The notes under the pieces: generated by a model
Told to the model about the DNA's origin: nothing
What the model saw: the letters and a program-made list of their open reading frames with translations, nothing else
The model's database searches: none
Position numbers and translations under genes: made by a program
In this document: positions 9,188 through 20,492 of the stretch, piece after piece
Layout: every line of letters begins with the position of its first letter
Position numbering within the stretch: position 1 is the stretch's first letter
Assembly: GCA_022695795.1 (NCBI GenBank)
Contig: MU404142.1
Coordinates: 1-64,000 of the forward strand
Length of the DNA: 64,000 bases
Direction of reading: 5' to 3'
DNA from: Biscogniauxia marginata
Lineage: Eukaryota > Ascomycota > Sordariomycetes > Xylariales > Xylariaceae

Positions 9188-11485
9188 TTCCCTAGCGGGA
9201 GCCCAGTTCATCAGCCATTCCCTCGCTTTATCTAGGTGGGCCCCTTCTGCCTCACATGCCGCGATACACCATTCTATATCCCATACTTCTTCCGCTGCCA
9301 GTATCTCCGCGAGTCGCCTCCTTCGCTGATTAACTTCGTCGACACAGAAATACATGGGCGCGCGCGCATCCTTGACTGTATTGATCAAAGGCTTGATCAT
9401 GGGGAGGACCGCTTGCGCGGTCGACCCTTTGGCTTCTAGGTTTGCGTTCGCCCTGCCCGTCCTACACCACTCGTTTTGACACCACCTCTTTCGACACCCT
9501 TGCATCATCTGTGTGAGGTACCGCCGTTCGATGCGCCGCTTCAAAGCGTTACCCTCGGGGTCGTGTAGACTGACGTAGAGAGGAGAGAAGCACATGGAAC
9601 ATAAACCGATGTCGTTCCCTGGTCCTTGACCCATCTTAGTCCCAACATTGACCGCGCCGTTCCGACCGACACCATGCTGAGTACGGCCGCAGTTGACGTT
9701 CCGACAGATGGAAGGCTTCGGTCGGTGGGCCTTTTCCAATTCGTGATGCTTCAGATGGGTCGACATGTCGCGCAGTCGAATAATTTTAGAGCATAGATGA
9801 CAATCGGTCGTACGAGCCCCGTCGGCAAGTTCATGTTCCGTAAGTCCGGAGAGGAGGGTCTCGGCCGAAGGGTTAAAGGGGTCACCTTCCTGTGGGACTT
9901 CGAGATGGCAGAACTGGCAAAGGATAATCTTGCCCGGACAAAGAGTCGTCCGGTGACGTGCTAGATCCGGAAGAGAGTTGGTGGTGAACGGACAACACGG
10001 ACACTTCCGGTCGGTATGGAAGATATCGTCATGCTTTGCCTTGGTGACCTCTGACGAACCATGAGCATCGTCCTGAGGGCAATGCCAATGATGTTTCCAT
10101 TCGTCGGATGCCTTCTGGAATACGCCGCCACATTGTGGACAAGCCACGTTGTTGCGACGACAGAAGTTCTCGTGTAGAACCATACTCTGCTTGGGAATCC
10201 ATTGGAGGCAGTTTCTGCATCTTTCTTCGTCAGGCGATCGTTCCTCGGCACCTGTTTGTGCGTGATTAGAGGCTGTTGTCCCGTCGTCTGCTGTGGTAGC
10301 ATTCTTGACCCGTAGCTTGAATGGACGAGGAGAGCCGTCTGCGTTCTCGGCCAGCGATTCTGGTAAATATCCGTGTACTGAAATAAGAAGGCTTTCGGCA
10401 CCTTCGATTTCGCTATTGGTTGGCTTTAGGGAGATCCGTTTACTACCGTCTTGGGTGTATTTGAAAACTGCGAATGTATGTTCCGAGTCTCGAGGTGGCA
10501 CTCTCTGCCGTGACGACTTAGGACTGACATAGAGGTCTACACTGTATTCATCCTCAAGTTGGCTGAGTTCGATATCTAAAACTCTCGACCGAGCCCAAGA
10601 AGGTAGTTCGTAGTCCACGTAGTCCCCTGGAACGACCTGGCCCTCGACAGCCTTCCAAATGTTGAGCTCTTGGCCAACCGAACTTCCACCTGCGGGCCCC
10701 GGCGCCCTCTGCGTCTTTGTCATGATCTGTCTCATGGTCTCTCTCGCCTGCTCCTCGTTGAGCGCCTCAATATCGACCTCGAGATCGGTATCAACAACAC
10801 ATATACCGTCGCCTTCGGGCCGAAACTGGTCTATTAGGAACCGAAACACTTCTCCCTTCACCCCACTAACAGTCAAGAAGGCGCCATTCGTGAGAGTGGT
10901 GAAGCTCTCGCGCAATTGCCGTTCGAGCAGCGACTTCCAATCGTCCGGGTTATAACCTGCCTCAAGTGGCCGGAGGCGAACATAGCTACCCTTGGGCAAC
11001 TGCTTGGCGGAGACAGTGATTCGGGGAGGCTTTGCGTCGTGGGAGAGGTCTATGGCGTCGGGAGAAGAGGAGGAGCCGTTGGGAATGTTGCTCAGATCGT
11101 CGGTGCTAATACCTAGGGCCTCCATCAGGTACGAGCTCAGTAGCATCTCGCCCTCTTGCGCGGAGAACTCCCGTATCCCGGCATGTACGACATTTCCGTT
11201 TTCTTGGTTCACCAGCCGAAACATGAGAGGATCCGGAAGCTGCTGGTGGGAGCCGGCGTAAGAAGGGTGAACGAAAGATGACACGTAGGGGTTATGACGG
11301 TCGTAAGCGGTGAAGGTGGAGGGAGTGCCGGCGGACGAGGCAGGCGCTGTCGACGCGGAAAGGAGCTGCTTGAGAGCGGACTGAGGGAGAATGATCTTGT
11401 CGCCTTTCAAGTCTCTAGACTGGTGGTTGGGGAGAGAGGCCACGTTGAAGGAGGCTGCCCATTTGATGACCGGCTGCTCTGCCAT
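9182..11485 (-). CDS. Ufd1-domain protein with Cys/His zinc-binding C-terminus
   Basis: This is a single exon of 767 residues from the ATG at 11485. The open frame extends to 11707, but that part is low-complexity and encoded by a GA-rich leader, so I reject it as coding. The N-terminal region (about residues 5-275) resembles the Ufd1 double-psi beta-barrel fold: KGDKIILPQSALKQLL, then KQLPKGSYVRLRPLEAGY and LTVSGVKGEVFRFLIDQF. Ufd1 proteins with Npl4 and Cdc48/p97 extract ubiquitinated proteins. Unlike canonical Ufd1 (about 360 residues), this protein carries many Cys/His pairs in its second half (CRNCLQW, CPQCGGVF, CPCCPF, CQFC, CHLC, ending with a Cys-rich block near CRKRWCQNEWC), suggestive of TRAF-type or C2H2-like fingers. 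It is therefore a paralogous Ufd1-domain protein, probably in a ubiquitin or Cdc48 pathway, rather than Ufd1 itself. Confidence 0.82.
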   Translation of the reverse strand: MAEQPVIKWAASFNVASLPNHQSRDLKGDKIILPQSALKQLLSASTAPASSAGTPSTFTAYDRHNPYVSSFVHPSYAGSHQQLPDPLMFRLVNQENGNVVHAGIREFSAQEGEMLLSSYLMEALGISTDDLSNIPNGSSSSPDAIDLSHDAKPPRITVSAKQLPKGSYVRLRPLEAGYNPDDWKSLLERQLRESFTTLTNGAFLTVSGVKGEVFRFLIDQFRPEGDGICVVDTDLEVDIEALNEEQARETMRQIMTKTQRAPGPAGGSSVGQELNIWKAVEGQVVPGDYVDYELPSWARSRVLDIELSQLEDEYSVDLYVSPKSSRQRVPPRDSEHTFAVFKYTQDGSKRISLKPTNSEIEGAESLLISVHGYLPESLAENADGSPRPFKLRVKNATTADDGTTASNHAQTGAEERSPDEERCRNCLQWIPKQSMVLHENFCRRNNVACPQCGGVFQKASDEWKHHWHCPQDDAHGSSEVTKAKHDDIFHTDRKCPCCPFTTNSLPDLARHRTTLCPGKIILCQFCHLEVPQEGDPFNPSAETLLSGLTEHELADGARTTDCHLCSKIIRLRDMSTHLKHHELEKAHRPKPSICRNVNCGRTQHGVGRNGAVNVGTKMGQGPGNDIGLCSMCFSPLYVSLHDPEGNALKRRIERRYLTQMMQGCRKRWCQNEWCRTGRANANLEAKGSTAQAVLPMIKPLINTVKDARAPMYFCVDEVNQRRRRLAEILAAEEVWDIEWCIAACEAEGAHLDKAREWLMNWAPARES

Positions 11486-14073
11486 GCTGCTTTTGCTCGG
11501 GGTAAGTAGGAATACGGAAGCTGGGCAGAGTGAGAAATATAGAGAGAGAGAGAGAGGAAGGGAGAGAGAAACTAGCGCGATTAGTGTCCGATAAAAGTTG
11601 GGTTCAAGAAGATGTTGAGCGGTGGGAGGAGAGACGAGAAGCAGATGGGAAGAAGCATCGCCGATAGAGCGGATGATGGACCCGGACCCGCAAGATGGGT
11701 GCGACACAGCTTATGAGAGAGAATTAAAGAAATTTACGTGATAGGTAGGAATTAATGAACCCAACATGGATCAAATAAATACACGAACGAAGCAGCTGTG
11801 AGGATGTAGAATATCTATTGTAGTGTACATAATGTAAACCAAGTGAAGTCTATCAGTCAGCGTATTTCTTCAGGTTTCCATGACGCAAGTCCGACCAAAA
11901 ATATATTGACATACCTAGGTACCTACTAGTAGAGACCTTTACGAGCTTAGTAACGTCGGATTAGGTAATGATACATACCTAACACCTACAAACTTCTACG
12001 GAAAATACCACCTACCTACAACACTGCCATGTGGGCCGGTCCGCAGTTTACCCGAACTAGAGTAGTTTTCCCGCGTTTGCGTTCCGCCTAGCTTTTCAAT
12101 CAATCAACCACTTTTAAAACCCATCTTTTGCGTTGTTGGTTTGCGGGAAAACAGCCACTTCGATTAATAGGTACCCACCTAACTAGAAATCAAGCCACGG
12201 TGGCGGTGATAGAAATTAAACCTCAAATGTTTCTAATGGATAAGGTACCTAGGTACCTACTTACATGTATGGATGGAGGCGGGACGGGACCCGACAACAA
12301 CAACCTGTGGGGCATTTAATTGCATAAAACACCTAGGTACATACATAACGTCTAATAGTTCAGGTACCTCCTAATACAAGGTAGCCTAAGCGCTTATAAC
12401 AGCTCGACACCTTTATCTATCATCATCGTGGACACATATGCTGGACATGACAAGACTTCAAGACTCACGACCCGAACGGCTAAAAGAAGTATCTAAAAAA
12501 AGACTACTGAATGATCCCTCTGGTTTTACCTGCGGTTCCGTTCTGCCAAGATGACCTAAGGCAAAGTCCCAAGACCCCAAGACATACGTATCCAAATCGA
12601 GGCTTCAGGTACGGCCAAGCTGGCCAAGCCAGATGATGAGATGACGATCTCTCGTCAATATTTTCCAGACGAGTCCAACTGCAAATGTGTCCCGAATTAT
12701 TTTTCTAACGGCACTGCGACACCTGAATAGCCACAGATAGTTATATGTAGCAACTATCGCCGTCTTTGCCGCGCAAAACATGCCTCAGGCTTGAAGATAT
12801 CTTCGCCATCAACCGGCCCAAGCACAACACAACAGCACGGTATCTACACTATATGCCCTACCTAACACCGCCTCGATAGTGAGGCTGCTAACTAATTATC
12901 TAACCAAGGGACACTAAACTGCGATCTAAGTCGCAGCTTCGGCATCTGTCAATATAGGTAATCAGACACGGATACAAGTACGGAGCACAGTACCTTGAAA
13001 ACTGAGAGAATACACATAGATAGAGGTAAAAGGGGAGGGAGAAGAGGCCCGAAGGCGCCCTGTGGGCATGGCATTGGCGAGACTCAACTCAACAGATCAC
13101 CACAATTAGTAGTAGTATGTAGTAGGATTACACCGTATGCGGTCACCGCCAATCACGACGACATCTAGCCCCCCAAGCAAGATACTACACTACAAACAAA
13201 GCCCGATGCGACATTGTCGGATCAACCTGCCAAGCACAGTCAAACACCTCTAAGACTCTAAGGAACAGCAAGGGGGGGAGGGGGGGGGGAGATATTGGTC
13301 TTAATACACCAGAGCCTTGTCATATAGGAAACAAGAAACACTCTACACCTCCTCATCGCTGCAGCAGCAGGGATACCAAGACCCTCTCTGCGTAGCTCTA
13401 GACCTCTTTGCGAGCTCAACAGAGTGGATTAATTGGAAAGTCTTGACCTCTCCGTCTTGATGATATACAACTCATCGTCCCTAGCGTTGCATCTATCTTT
13501 TTATTCCTCTTTTTCTTCTTCTTCTTCTCCCCCCCTCTTCTCTTTTTGTCTAACCCTGCAATTTAACTTAGGAGCTGTCTCTTTTTTTGCAATTATATAG
13601 TAGTTGTTGGTGGTTATAGGCATGTTCATGTTGTAGAGCTATGCTCTCTTACACTACAAGGTACCTTACCCGGTTATGTACTTAAGGTATGCCAGACATT
13701 GATACCTCTAGTTGAACCCCTCATACGACATTGTGCATGCCCGCCTAAGGTACTAGGTTAGGCACTCATTACTACCTAACCTTACAGCAGGACATACATC
13801 TACCTACCTAACTACCTTATCTATACGGACGTACCACCATACCCAACAACATACCAGACCAACAACAACATCGACAGGGATCAATTGAAGAGACACAACT
13901 TTCAACCCCCCACTCCCCTTTTATTTTTATTCTGGGTCAATTCTACCCCAGACTTCCCTCCCCGCATTTTAAGCTTGTCTACCTCTTTAGACTCTCTCTT
14001 GTTGTCGCATCGCATCGTCTCAGTCCAGAAATTCTGTTTCTTCTCTTCAACAACTGCAGCGTCTCTGCATGTA
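11486..14073. other. Divergent intergenic region with simple repeats
   Basis: About 2.6 kb separates two divergently transcribed genes. It holds a (GA)n tract at about 11540-11570 in the leader of the Ufd1-domain gene, several TACCTAGGTA/GGTACCTAC motifs (about 11910-11930, 12243-12262, 12330-12342, 13670), G-runs near 13272-13290, and a long CT-rich tract at 13490-13590 that probably lies in the leader or promoter of the F-box gene. No gene was recognised. Confidence 0.6.
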
Positions 14074-15423
14074 ATGGCATCAGGAGACGTCCAACGGCAG
14101 CACACGCGCGACACCTCCGAGTCAGTCCCGAGTCTATTTCATCTGCTAGCCAACACCCTTGTCCTCCATCAGACCATCCCGTATCTTCCCATCTCCGCTC
14201 TGCTAAACCTCGCTACCACATCCCGGTCGTTCCGTGACCTGCTGCTACGCACCCCCGGTGTATTCCGCTATCTCGACCTCACCCGGGTTAAAACTGCCCA
14301 GTTCGACGTCGGCGGCATTGACCATGGCGGCGAAGTCTGGCGCAATGTCCAGCTCGACGAGAACCTTACCGAAGATGATTTCTACTCGGGCCCCCTGAGG
14401 GCTATATTTCATAGCATCCGAAGGCGTAATATCCTGCAAGATGTGCATACCCTACTCCTCGATGGCCTTTCCGTGACCGCCGAGCTCTGTAACGACATCC
14501 TCGTTAATCCCTCTTTTCGTGTTCGCATCCTCTCCATACGAGAAGTCAAGAACCTCAACGAGCGAAGGCTGATGCAGTCGTTGCACTACGCCTGCCGCCC
14601 GACCCGGCCCGAAGACATGCCACGACTCAAGGGGCTCTATATATTTGGGAAGAGAGATGCCCCTTTGCTGCCTGCCGCGTCGCCCGCCAAACAGGTCGGC
14701 ACCGCCCGGGGCGCGGCTATCAGTGCCGGTTGGAATCACAAATCTCAGCATGCGCTGAAGGAGTCTATCGAGAACGGAGGTGACGACTGGTACCACTGTA
14801 AAGGGCGTATGGTCAGCAAGCGTATCGCCGACGGCTGGGCCGAGACTCTCCACGACTGTCACGGGGTGATCAAGTTCGACTCGGTGCTCTGCGGCGGTCC
14901 GTGTCACCAGAACTCTCCCGCGTTCGGAAAGACGCCTACACTTCCTGGTAGGTCCGCTGACGATAGCCGGTGGGGCGTCGCGACGTTCGCCCTCGGCGGT
15001 TGTGCGTCGTGCGGCTCTGCCCCTGAAGGTTTCACGGTCTACGGCGAATCGCCGTCTGAGAACTTACCACTACTTTCTCCTGTCCCCCTCCATTCCTCTA
15101 CCGCCAAGTCGGCCACCTGCCCGGCATATACGGGACTGGAGGATGGTGGGAAGCTCAAGTTTGTGCCCCGATGCCTGGAATGTGTTCGCGAGAGGTACTG
15201 TTTTAGTTGCCATCAGTGGTGGTGCGAGTCCTGCTATCAGGTGCCGACCCGAGAAGAGTTAGCAGCGCAGCTGGTCCATATCGTCGACGAGTCAAACGGC
15301 TTGGTGGATCACGAATTGGCTGCCCTTGAGCCGCCGAAAATCAAGGTACGGATGGGCTATTGTCTTGACTGCAGCCTCGAGTCGGTCGAGAGAAAAGGAG
15401 TCCGAAACCCCCCCATCTCCTGA
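14074..15423 (+). CDS. F-box-like protein with Cys-rich C-terminus
   Basis: The open frame from the ATG at 14074 encodes 449 residues; 63 further codons lie upstream to 13885 but look like CT-rich leader, so I start at MASGDV. An F-box-like segment near residues 25-70 (LPISALLNLATTSRSFRDLL, then RTPGVFRYLDL) suggests an SCF adaptor. The C-terminal third is rich in paired Cys: CASCGSAPEG, CLECVRERYCFSCHQWWCESC and MGYCLDC, probably binding zinc. The frame stops at 15421-15423 soon after CLDC. Further Cys-rich coding follows at 15619-15835, so the real gene probably has additional 3' exons and the end given here is a minimum. A role in ubiquitin-dependent turnover is inferred from the F-box only. 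Confidence 0.75.
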   Translation: MASGDVQRQHTRDTSESVPSLFHLLANTLVLHQTIPYLPISALLNLATTSRSFRDLLLRTPGVFRYLDLTRVKTAQFDVGGIDHGGEVWRNVQLDENLTEDDFYSGPLRAIFHSIRRRNILQDVHTLLLDGLSVTAELCNDILVNPSFRVRILSIREVKNLNERRLMQSLHYACRPTRPEDMPRLKGLYIFGKRDAPLLPAASPAKQVGTARGAAISAGWNHKSQHALKESIENGGDDWYHCKGRMVSKRIADGWAETLHDCHGVIKFDSVLCGGPCHQNSPAFGKTPTLPGRSADDSRWGVATFALGGCASCGSAPEGFTVYGESPSENLPLLSPVPLHSSTAKSATCPAYTGLEDGGKLKFVPRCLECVRERYCFSCHQWWCESCYQVPTREELAAQLVHIVDESNGLVDHELAALEPPKIKVRMGYCLDCSLESVERKGVRNPPIS

Positions 15424-15618
15424 GTGGCCGTCGCATATGCACATCCCCCTTGACCTACGTCCGTGCAGGGATGAGAGTTGGCAACGCTTTCTGTCATCCT
15501 ACTAAACTGTATGCGGCGAGCAGAACCCCTCCCCCCTTATCCCCGAACACTTACATCTTTGACCGGAAACAAGCTCAAGAGTGAGTCGGCAAGTTTGCTA
15601 ACTATGTTCTTTTTATAG

Positions 15619-15846
15619 ACCCGGAAGATTAGCCGGAGTTGTTGGGAATGCGAGAGCAACGTTGGTGCAGCCTTTACCTCCGCTTATTTCACCCATGAGG
15701 CAACATCCATCCATTTTCTGACCCTCATCCCAGTGTTTTGACTGCATCGCAAATACGCAGAAGCTTTGTAAATCCTGCGGAGGTGGTTATTGTATTATTC
15801 ATTACGAGGGTTCAACGCTGACACTGGTAAGCATCCGCGACTAGAC
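15619..15846 (+). CDS. Probable 3' exons of the Cys-rich F-box gene
   Basis: After an acceptor-like TTTTTATAG at 15618, one frame reads TRKISRSCWECESN. After a plausible intron (GTTGGT to CATCCCAG, about 73 bp, CTGAC branch) a second frame reads CFDCIANTQKLCKSC and then GGGYCIIHYEGSTLTL, reaching a stop 15 codons after GGGYC. The four C-x2-C pairs continue the zinc-ligand pattern of the upstream frame, and there are no competing genes. I could not find a clean donor and frame joining 15423 to 15619: the obvious GTGAGT at 15581 would leave an intron of only 38 bp. Either an unusual splice joins them or the gene has a frameshift. I regard these as real but imperfectly delimited exons. Confidence 0.45.
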
Positions 15847-16659
15847 GGTCACAATGTCATGAGCTAACTAGTGATACTAGTGTGATTGTATGACCCCTTA
15901 TATCAACCTAGTTCATATCGACTCTCGCTGATTATGTTCTAGGGTGTTCGAGACGTAGTGGTCGCCGATCTAGAGAGCTCTACTGAGGGATGTGTAAAGG
16001 ACTCTCCAATAATGTGGCCGTCTAATATACGTGATATTAGCGTCTAGACTGCGTATCGTCTCGGGTTATTTCTCGAATTCTAGAGAAGAGAGAAAGAAGG
16101 CCGTCTATGGATTAACTAGCCAATAGCGTTGTGGCTACGGTACGACTACTCGCGGTAGGTTTGTATTTGAGCCTGATCAGATTGAAGTTGAATTGTGTGC
16201 CAGGATTGGGATTTTCCTGTTCTATATCGTCGTTTAGTTACACTATTGTCCTTATTAAAGGGGCTGGAACCGATACGCAACTCAAGAAAACAGATTGTCC
16301 GCTTTCAACTTACAATGTGCCTATACTTTGCGTGTAAGAAGAACAAGACTCGTTGCGTAGCATTCTGTGAGGATGTAGCCAACCTTGTTCTTATCGGATT
16401 GGTGTGTAAATCAGGTTCATTATTGCCTAGAACGAAATATTGTCTCTTTAAGGCTGCCTATCAAGTTTCATGTACTATCTATCCCTGTTGTGATTGCTTC
16501 TGGCGGAACTGCTTCACAAGACGCCCGGACAGTGAGGACCAGGCAGTTAGAAGCCTGTAGCTAGAAATCTCTCCAGTCAGCACCTTCGGCTGACGATCGT
16601 AAAACTATGTATGAATCTACTTCAAAGTGCCTTGATGACCCATCGGTGATTGCTGTTAA

Positions 16660-16700
<41 letters not shown>

Positions 16701-18468
16701 GTACGTAACTCTCACATACTCAGTGAGCCTAGGACTAGCTCGCCAACATATAGCCCCCCTGTTGCTCTTAATAGGATTGGAAAGGTGAAAATTACTTCAA
16801 TACCAACGCTTACAGGCAAGTGAGAAACCGAAACTACTTCAAGTATCGTCCCGTGTATATATCTCTCCTTCTTGGGGAGGTTCAACCCCAAGCTCCAGTA
16901 GTCCCAAGGAGACCCCTAGATCGTATCAAAGACCGAACCCACATCGAAAGCAAAGCCAGGCTCTTTCAAGTTTGAGAATAAGCATAGCGATCGGTATTTC
17001 TTCTCTTCGGCCAACTAAGCTCCCGGCCGTTGAAAAACTGGCGTAAGCTATTTCTTTTGTTACCACTTCATGGTTAACTTCGGCTGAACGGAATAAGATA
17101 GGTAGGACCACTTGGACCATGGGAAGAGCTAAATCATGTCATGGCCTAGAAGGGTAAGATAGTATTAAGAAAAAAAGAGTGCGAGTTGGATATATGCTAT
17201 AGATTCGTTGGTGTCACGCCGCATGACAAGAATTTGAATCTCACTTGGGAAAGGTCAAGGCAAGCCGGGGAGCATTGTTATGTTATAAAAACTAGAGGTA
17301 ACCTTCATTCTTTTACCTGCGGGGCTGAACAGGTGAGCCACGAGATTCTAATTGCCCGAATCTTGATTTTCTTGTCTTAGTCTTGACATTGCTTAGCTAC
17401 TTCACGTTGTTTCAGGTGTTCGAGATGCCCTTCGTTAACTTTGGATGACTTCTATCTAATATTGCGTGGTGTACGAGGCTAACTGTAGCAGATGATCTCA
17501 CAATGAACCCAACAGTGGATGTCTCGCTCAAGACTGCCCCCTACGGAGCTCGATAAGCTAAAATTATTGTCTTCGAACTAGGCCTGGACCTTCGTTTTAT
17601 TCGCGCAATCGTCTTGTACGTACTACTCCCCGGGGGCCTTCATTAATGCCAACGCGGCCACGTTTCCCGCGACGGTTGGAAACAGGATGACATTAGGAGG
17701 TCGTAGGTGCGCCTCGGCCTTTGCGCCATGCAGCCGCCATACTACCATGCGAGCCTCCAGCAAAATCATCTCCATCGAAAGGACTATTGAAACTTACACG
17801 TACACCAAGAATGGTGGAAGGAAGGGTACGACCATCTTAGAACTAGTCAAGACGACGCTCTTCCCAAAAGGAAGCCCTACAAACGATCGGCCGGATTAGG
17901 GTTCAAGCTGGACCTCCATTCTCCCGTTTAGTCGAACTCAACTTGGTAAAGATTTGAACCGTTTGCCGGTTATTCAAACCCTTCCCAACAAAGGTAACGT
18001 AGCACTTTAGAAAGAAAAAGCTTCGACGACACACCTACTCTTCATTCTAAGGTTGTAGAAACGCGACACATATGTAGGCCTTGAGCACAGAAAACCCGGG
18101 AACACTCAATGTAGCAAACGATTTGTTTAAACTTCCACCGGGCATGATTGCCGCGGCATTTGGAGGCAATGAGCATCTCAACGTCGGCAATCCGATAAGA
18201 TGATTCCACCGATTGGAGCTGATCTAGCGCTAGGGTTCGTAGAGAGCCTGTCACGATGTCATTCCAAAGAAAATATAGAGAGGGCGTTCTGGTACACCCA
18301 GGGCAGCCGTGAATATAAAGACAATCATGTGAAGCCTGCGAGGAATTAGATCGTGATGAATAATAGGGAAACTCTATAATGGATAGTCCGCAGGATATAT
18401 CAACACGATACCTGCCCATCACGAAGTATCGAGCCATGAAGGTGGTCTATGATAATTGTCAATGCATA
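15847..18468. other. Intergenic, no gene recognised
   Basis: About 2.6 kb between the Cys-rich F-box gene and the 3' end of Arp6. Apart from the (AG)16 microsatellite at 16665-16696 I see only short frames. One at 17687-17899 (70 codons) has no recognisable motif. Confidence 0.55.
16665..16696. repeat. (AG)16 dinucleotide microsatellite
   Basis: Uninterrupted AG repeat of 32 bp in non-coding sequence. Confidence 0.95.
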
Positions 18469-19883
18469 TCAGAGCTCTAGGCCGGTTGAGAATTTGCGGG
18501 CAACCCAAGGGGCGCCGTATTCCTCGTATTCTTGCTTCGTGACTGACAGAGTGTCGATGTGCTCGTGTTTGGCTAGGTTGGCACCGCCTGACCATGTGCA
18601 AGTGATGGGATCGATAGGGCGCGCAACACGAACGATGCAGTCGTTCGGAACCAGCTTGACGATTTCCTTTTGCAGACGTTCGATGAACCCATCAAAGAGT
18701 GCGTTGCCACCTACGACAACGATATTGGCTAGCAGACCAGGCCACAGGCCGATGGGAAGAACCCGCAGGGACTCCATCACCAGGCCTGGGATTCCCAGCT
18801 GGCGCATACCGATGTCTGAAGGGTGAAACAAGAGTTCTGGAACGGCGAACCGCTCGTTTCGGAGGGTCAAGACATCCTCGCTGGACTCACCGACGGCTAA
18901 CTTCCTCGCCCGTGAGGTCTGCACAGGGTCGAAGTCTCGAATGACGCCCTTCGTCCGTGTATGGAAGTCGGGCAGGACGTAGTCTTTCGCTATCCCTCCA
19001 CCTGCTAGGTAGGGCTCACGGCGCTCGCCTCGTGTTCCCTTCCACGTGCGTTCGAGATCGCCGTTGAAGTCGAGGGAAACGTAGCAGGCAGCCTCCTTCA
19101 TCTCGTTCACAATGTGCGGCTCGTTGCGCATATCATAGTGACGTAGCGATAGGAGTCGGGTCAGGTAGTTTGTCAAAAACTTGCCTCCTACGTCGAGTCG
19201 GCGCACAGCCGGATGAAGAGGCTTGCCCTGGAGGATCGGGGTGATGGTGGTATGGGAATATCCAGTATCGATGAGCAGGATGACCTCAGCAGGAAGCTGG
19301 GCGACGGTGGCGGGAGCTCTGGGGGTCCGCAGTATGGCCTGTACATCATGGTACGCATTAAACGATGGCCCTTTGTACGATCGATCGGCACCGGTCAGCT
19401 TTCGACGGCATACACATGATATTAAGAGTACGAAGGGCTGGACGTACCAATACCACGGTAATAGCTCGCGAAGCCAAACTCCTCAAAGACCACCTGGTCG
19501 CAATTGGCCTGCAAGATCGGTAGCGAATTTGACGGCTCGGAAAGCAGCAATCGTGTCTCGGACGGATCGCATCGCTGAGGCGCCTTGTCGTCAAAGAACT
19601 CGTGCTCCCAGATTTCCTTCTCGGCCTCCCAATTCACGACGAATCCCTTTTCCACAGGTCGCCTGAATGCGACTTCACTCAAGTCCTTGCAAGCGTCGAG
19701 AGCCGAGGCGACATAGGTCTTCCTGTCGCGGTCTCGAGCGATACAATTCGGTATGATACGGGGCTTGTCGATGTTGTCGCCCGCCACAAACCCGGCTTTC
19801 ATCGTGTACGCGCCGTTATCGATGACTAGGGTCCGCGAGGGTGGCCGCGGTTGATGGGCTTTCGACTTTCGAGCCGGCGCCAT
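18469..19883 (-). CDS. arp6: Actin-related protein Arp6 (SWR1/INO80-family chromatin remodeller subunit)
   Basis: Two exons (19883-19448 and 19370-18469) encode 445 residues. The intron 19371-19447 (77 bp) starts GTACGT, has CTGAC and ends ACAAAG; the junction reads YYRGIGPSFNAYHDV. The N-terminal TLVIDNGAYTMKAGF is the actin phosphate-1 loop. IPNCIARDRDRKTYVA and EEFGFASYYRGIGPS, plus VVGGNALFDGF and the C-terminal WSGGANLA, fit Arp6 rather than conventional actin. The length matches yeast Arp6 (438). Arp6 is a nuclear subunit of the SWR1 complex, which exchanges H2A for H2A.Z; with Swc6 it also contributes to heterochromatin and telomere-proximal silencing in fungi. A 17-bp triplicate repeat lies about 150 bp upstream. 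Confidence 0.92.
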
Positions 19884-20033
19884 GATAGTTGTTGATCACG
19901 CCGCAATGTGTTGTATTAAGTTGGGTTTGTTGTTGAATGGGAGTTGGGCTTTTGGTTTTGCGCTTGGGACGCAAAGAATATCTGAAATGCGCTCCGTGGG
20001 GGCTTGCTGAAGATGAATATATATTTATGAAGT

Positions 20034-20084
20034 CATGGAGGGTATGCAGCCATGGAGGGTATGCAGCCATGGAGGGTATGCAGC
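20034..20084. repeat. Three perfect copies of a 17-bp unit upstream of Arp6
   Basis: CATGGAGGGTATGCAGC is repeated three times in tandem (20034-20050, 20051-20067, 20068-20084). It sits 150-200 bp before the Arp6 start codon on the opposite side from the AA8 gene's 3' end, so it most probably lies in the Arp6 promoter. Confidence 0.9.
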
Positions 20085-20492
20085 CATAGGAGCTTCTTGT
20101 CAATCCTGGTTACTCCTACCCCCGCTTATCCTGTCGGTGCTCGAGATATAAATGGGCCAAGGCTAGGTACCTACCTAGTTCAGCCAATCAATACCTATCC
20201 ATCTGGACGTACATCGCTTTTAAGCTATCATCAATAGTGTAACCCATAAATTGACTTACTAAAGTACAAAAGCAGTCGAATGCTCTATCACAGCAATGAA
20301 CCATCACTCGTCGCTCACGCAAAAGATACAGTGGACCTCTTGTTCTGTCAGAAGCCCTTTCTACTCCCTAATGTAAGATACATGTAATGGATCTTCCAAT
20401 GCCAGACCCCTTTGCCACCGCGAACTTTCGAGACAAACTGGCCAGGGGACTTCCCACTCCTTTGCCCCTTTTCCCTCCCCGCCAGACTCTCT

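Noticed and set aside
11486..11707. N-terminal extension of the Ufd1-domain protein
   Set aside because: The 74 extra residues are low-complexity Leu/Ser from a GA-rich leader; the ATG at 11485 starts the conserved domain directly.
13885..14073. N-terminal extension of the Cys-rich F-box protein
   Set aside because: The extra 63 codons come from a CT-rich leader and show no motif; the ATG at 14074 has a good context before the F-box-like region.
14452..14907. 151-codon minus-strand frame inside the Cys-rich F-box gene
   Set aside because: Shadow of the plus-strand coding sequence with no recognisable motif.
17687..17899. 70-codon frame that superficially resembles a basic ribosomal-type protein
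   Set aside because: The resemblance (ending near KNGGRKGTTILEL) is too weak, and flanking exons or splice signals were not found.
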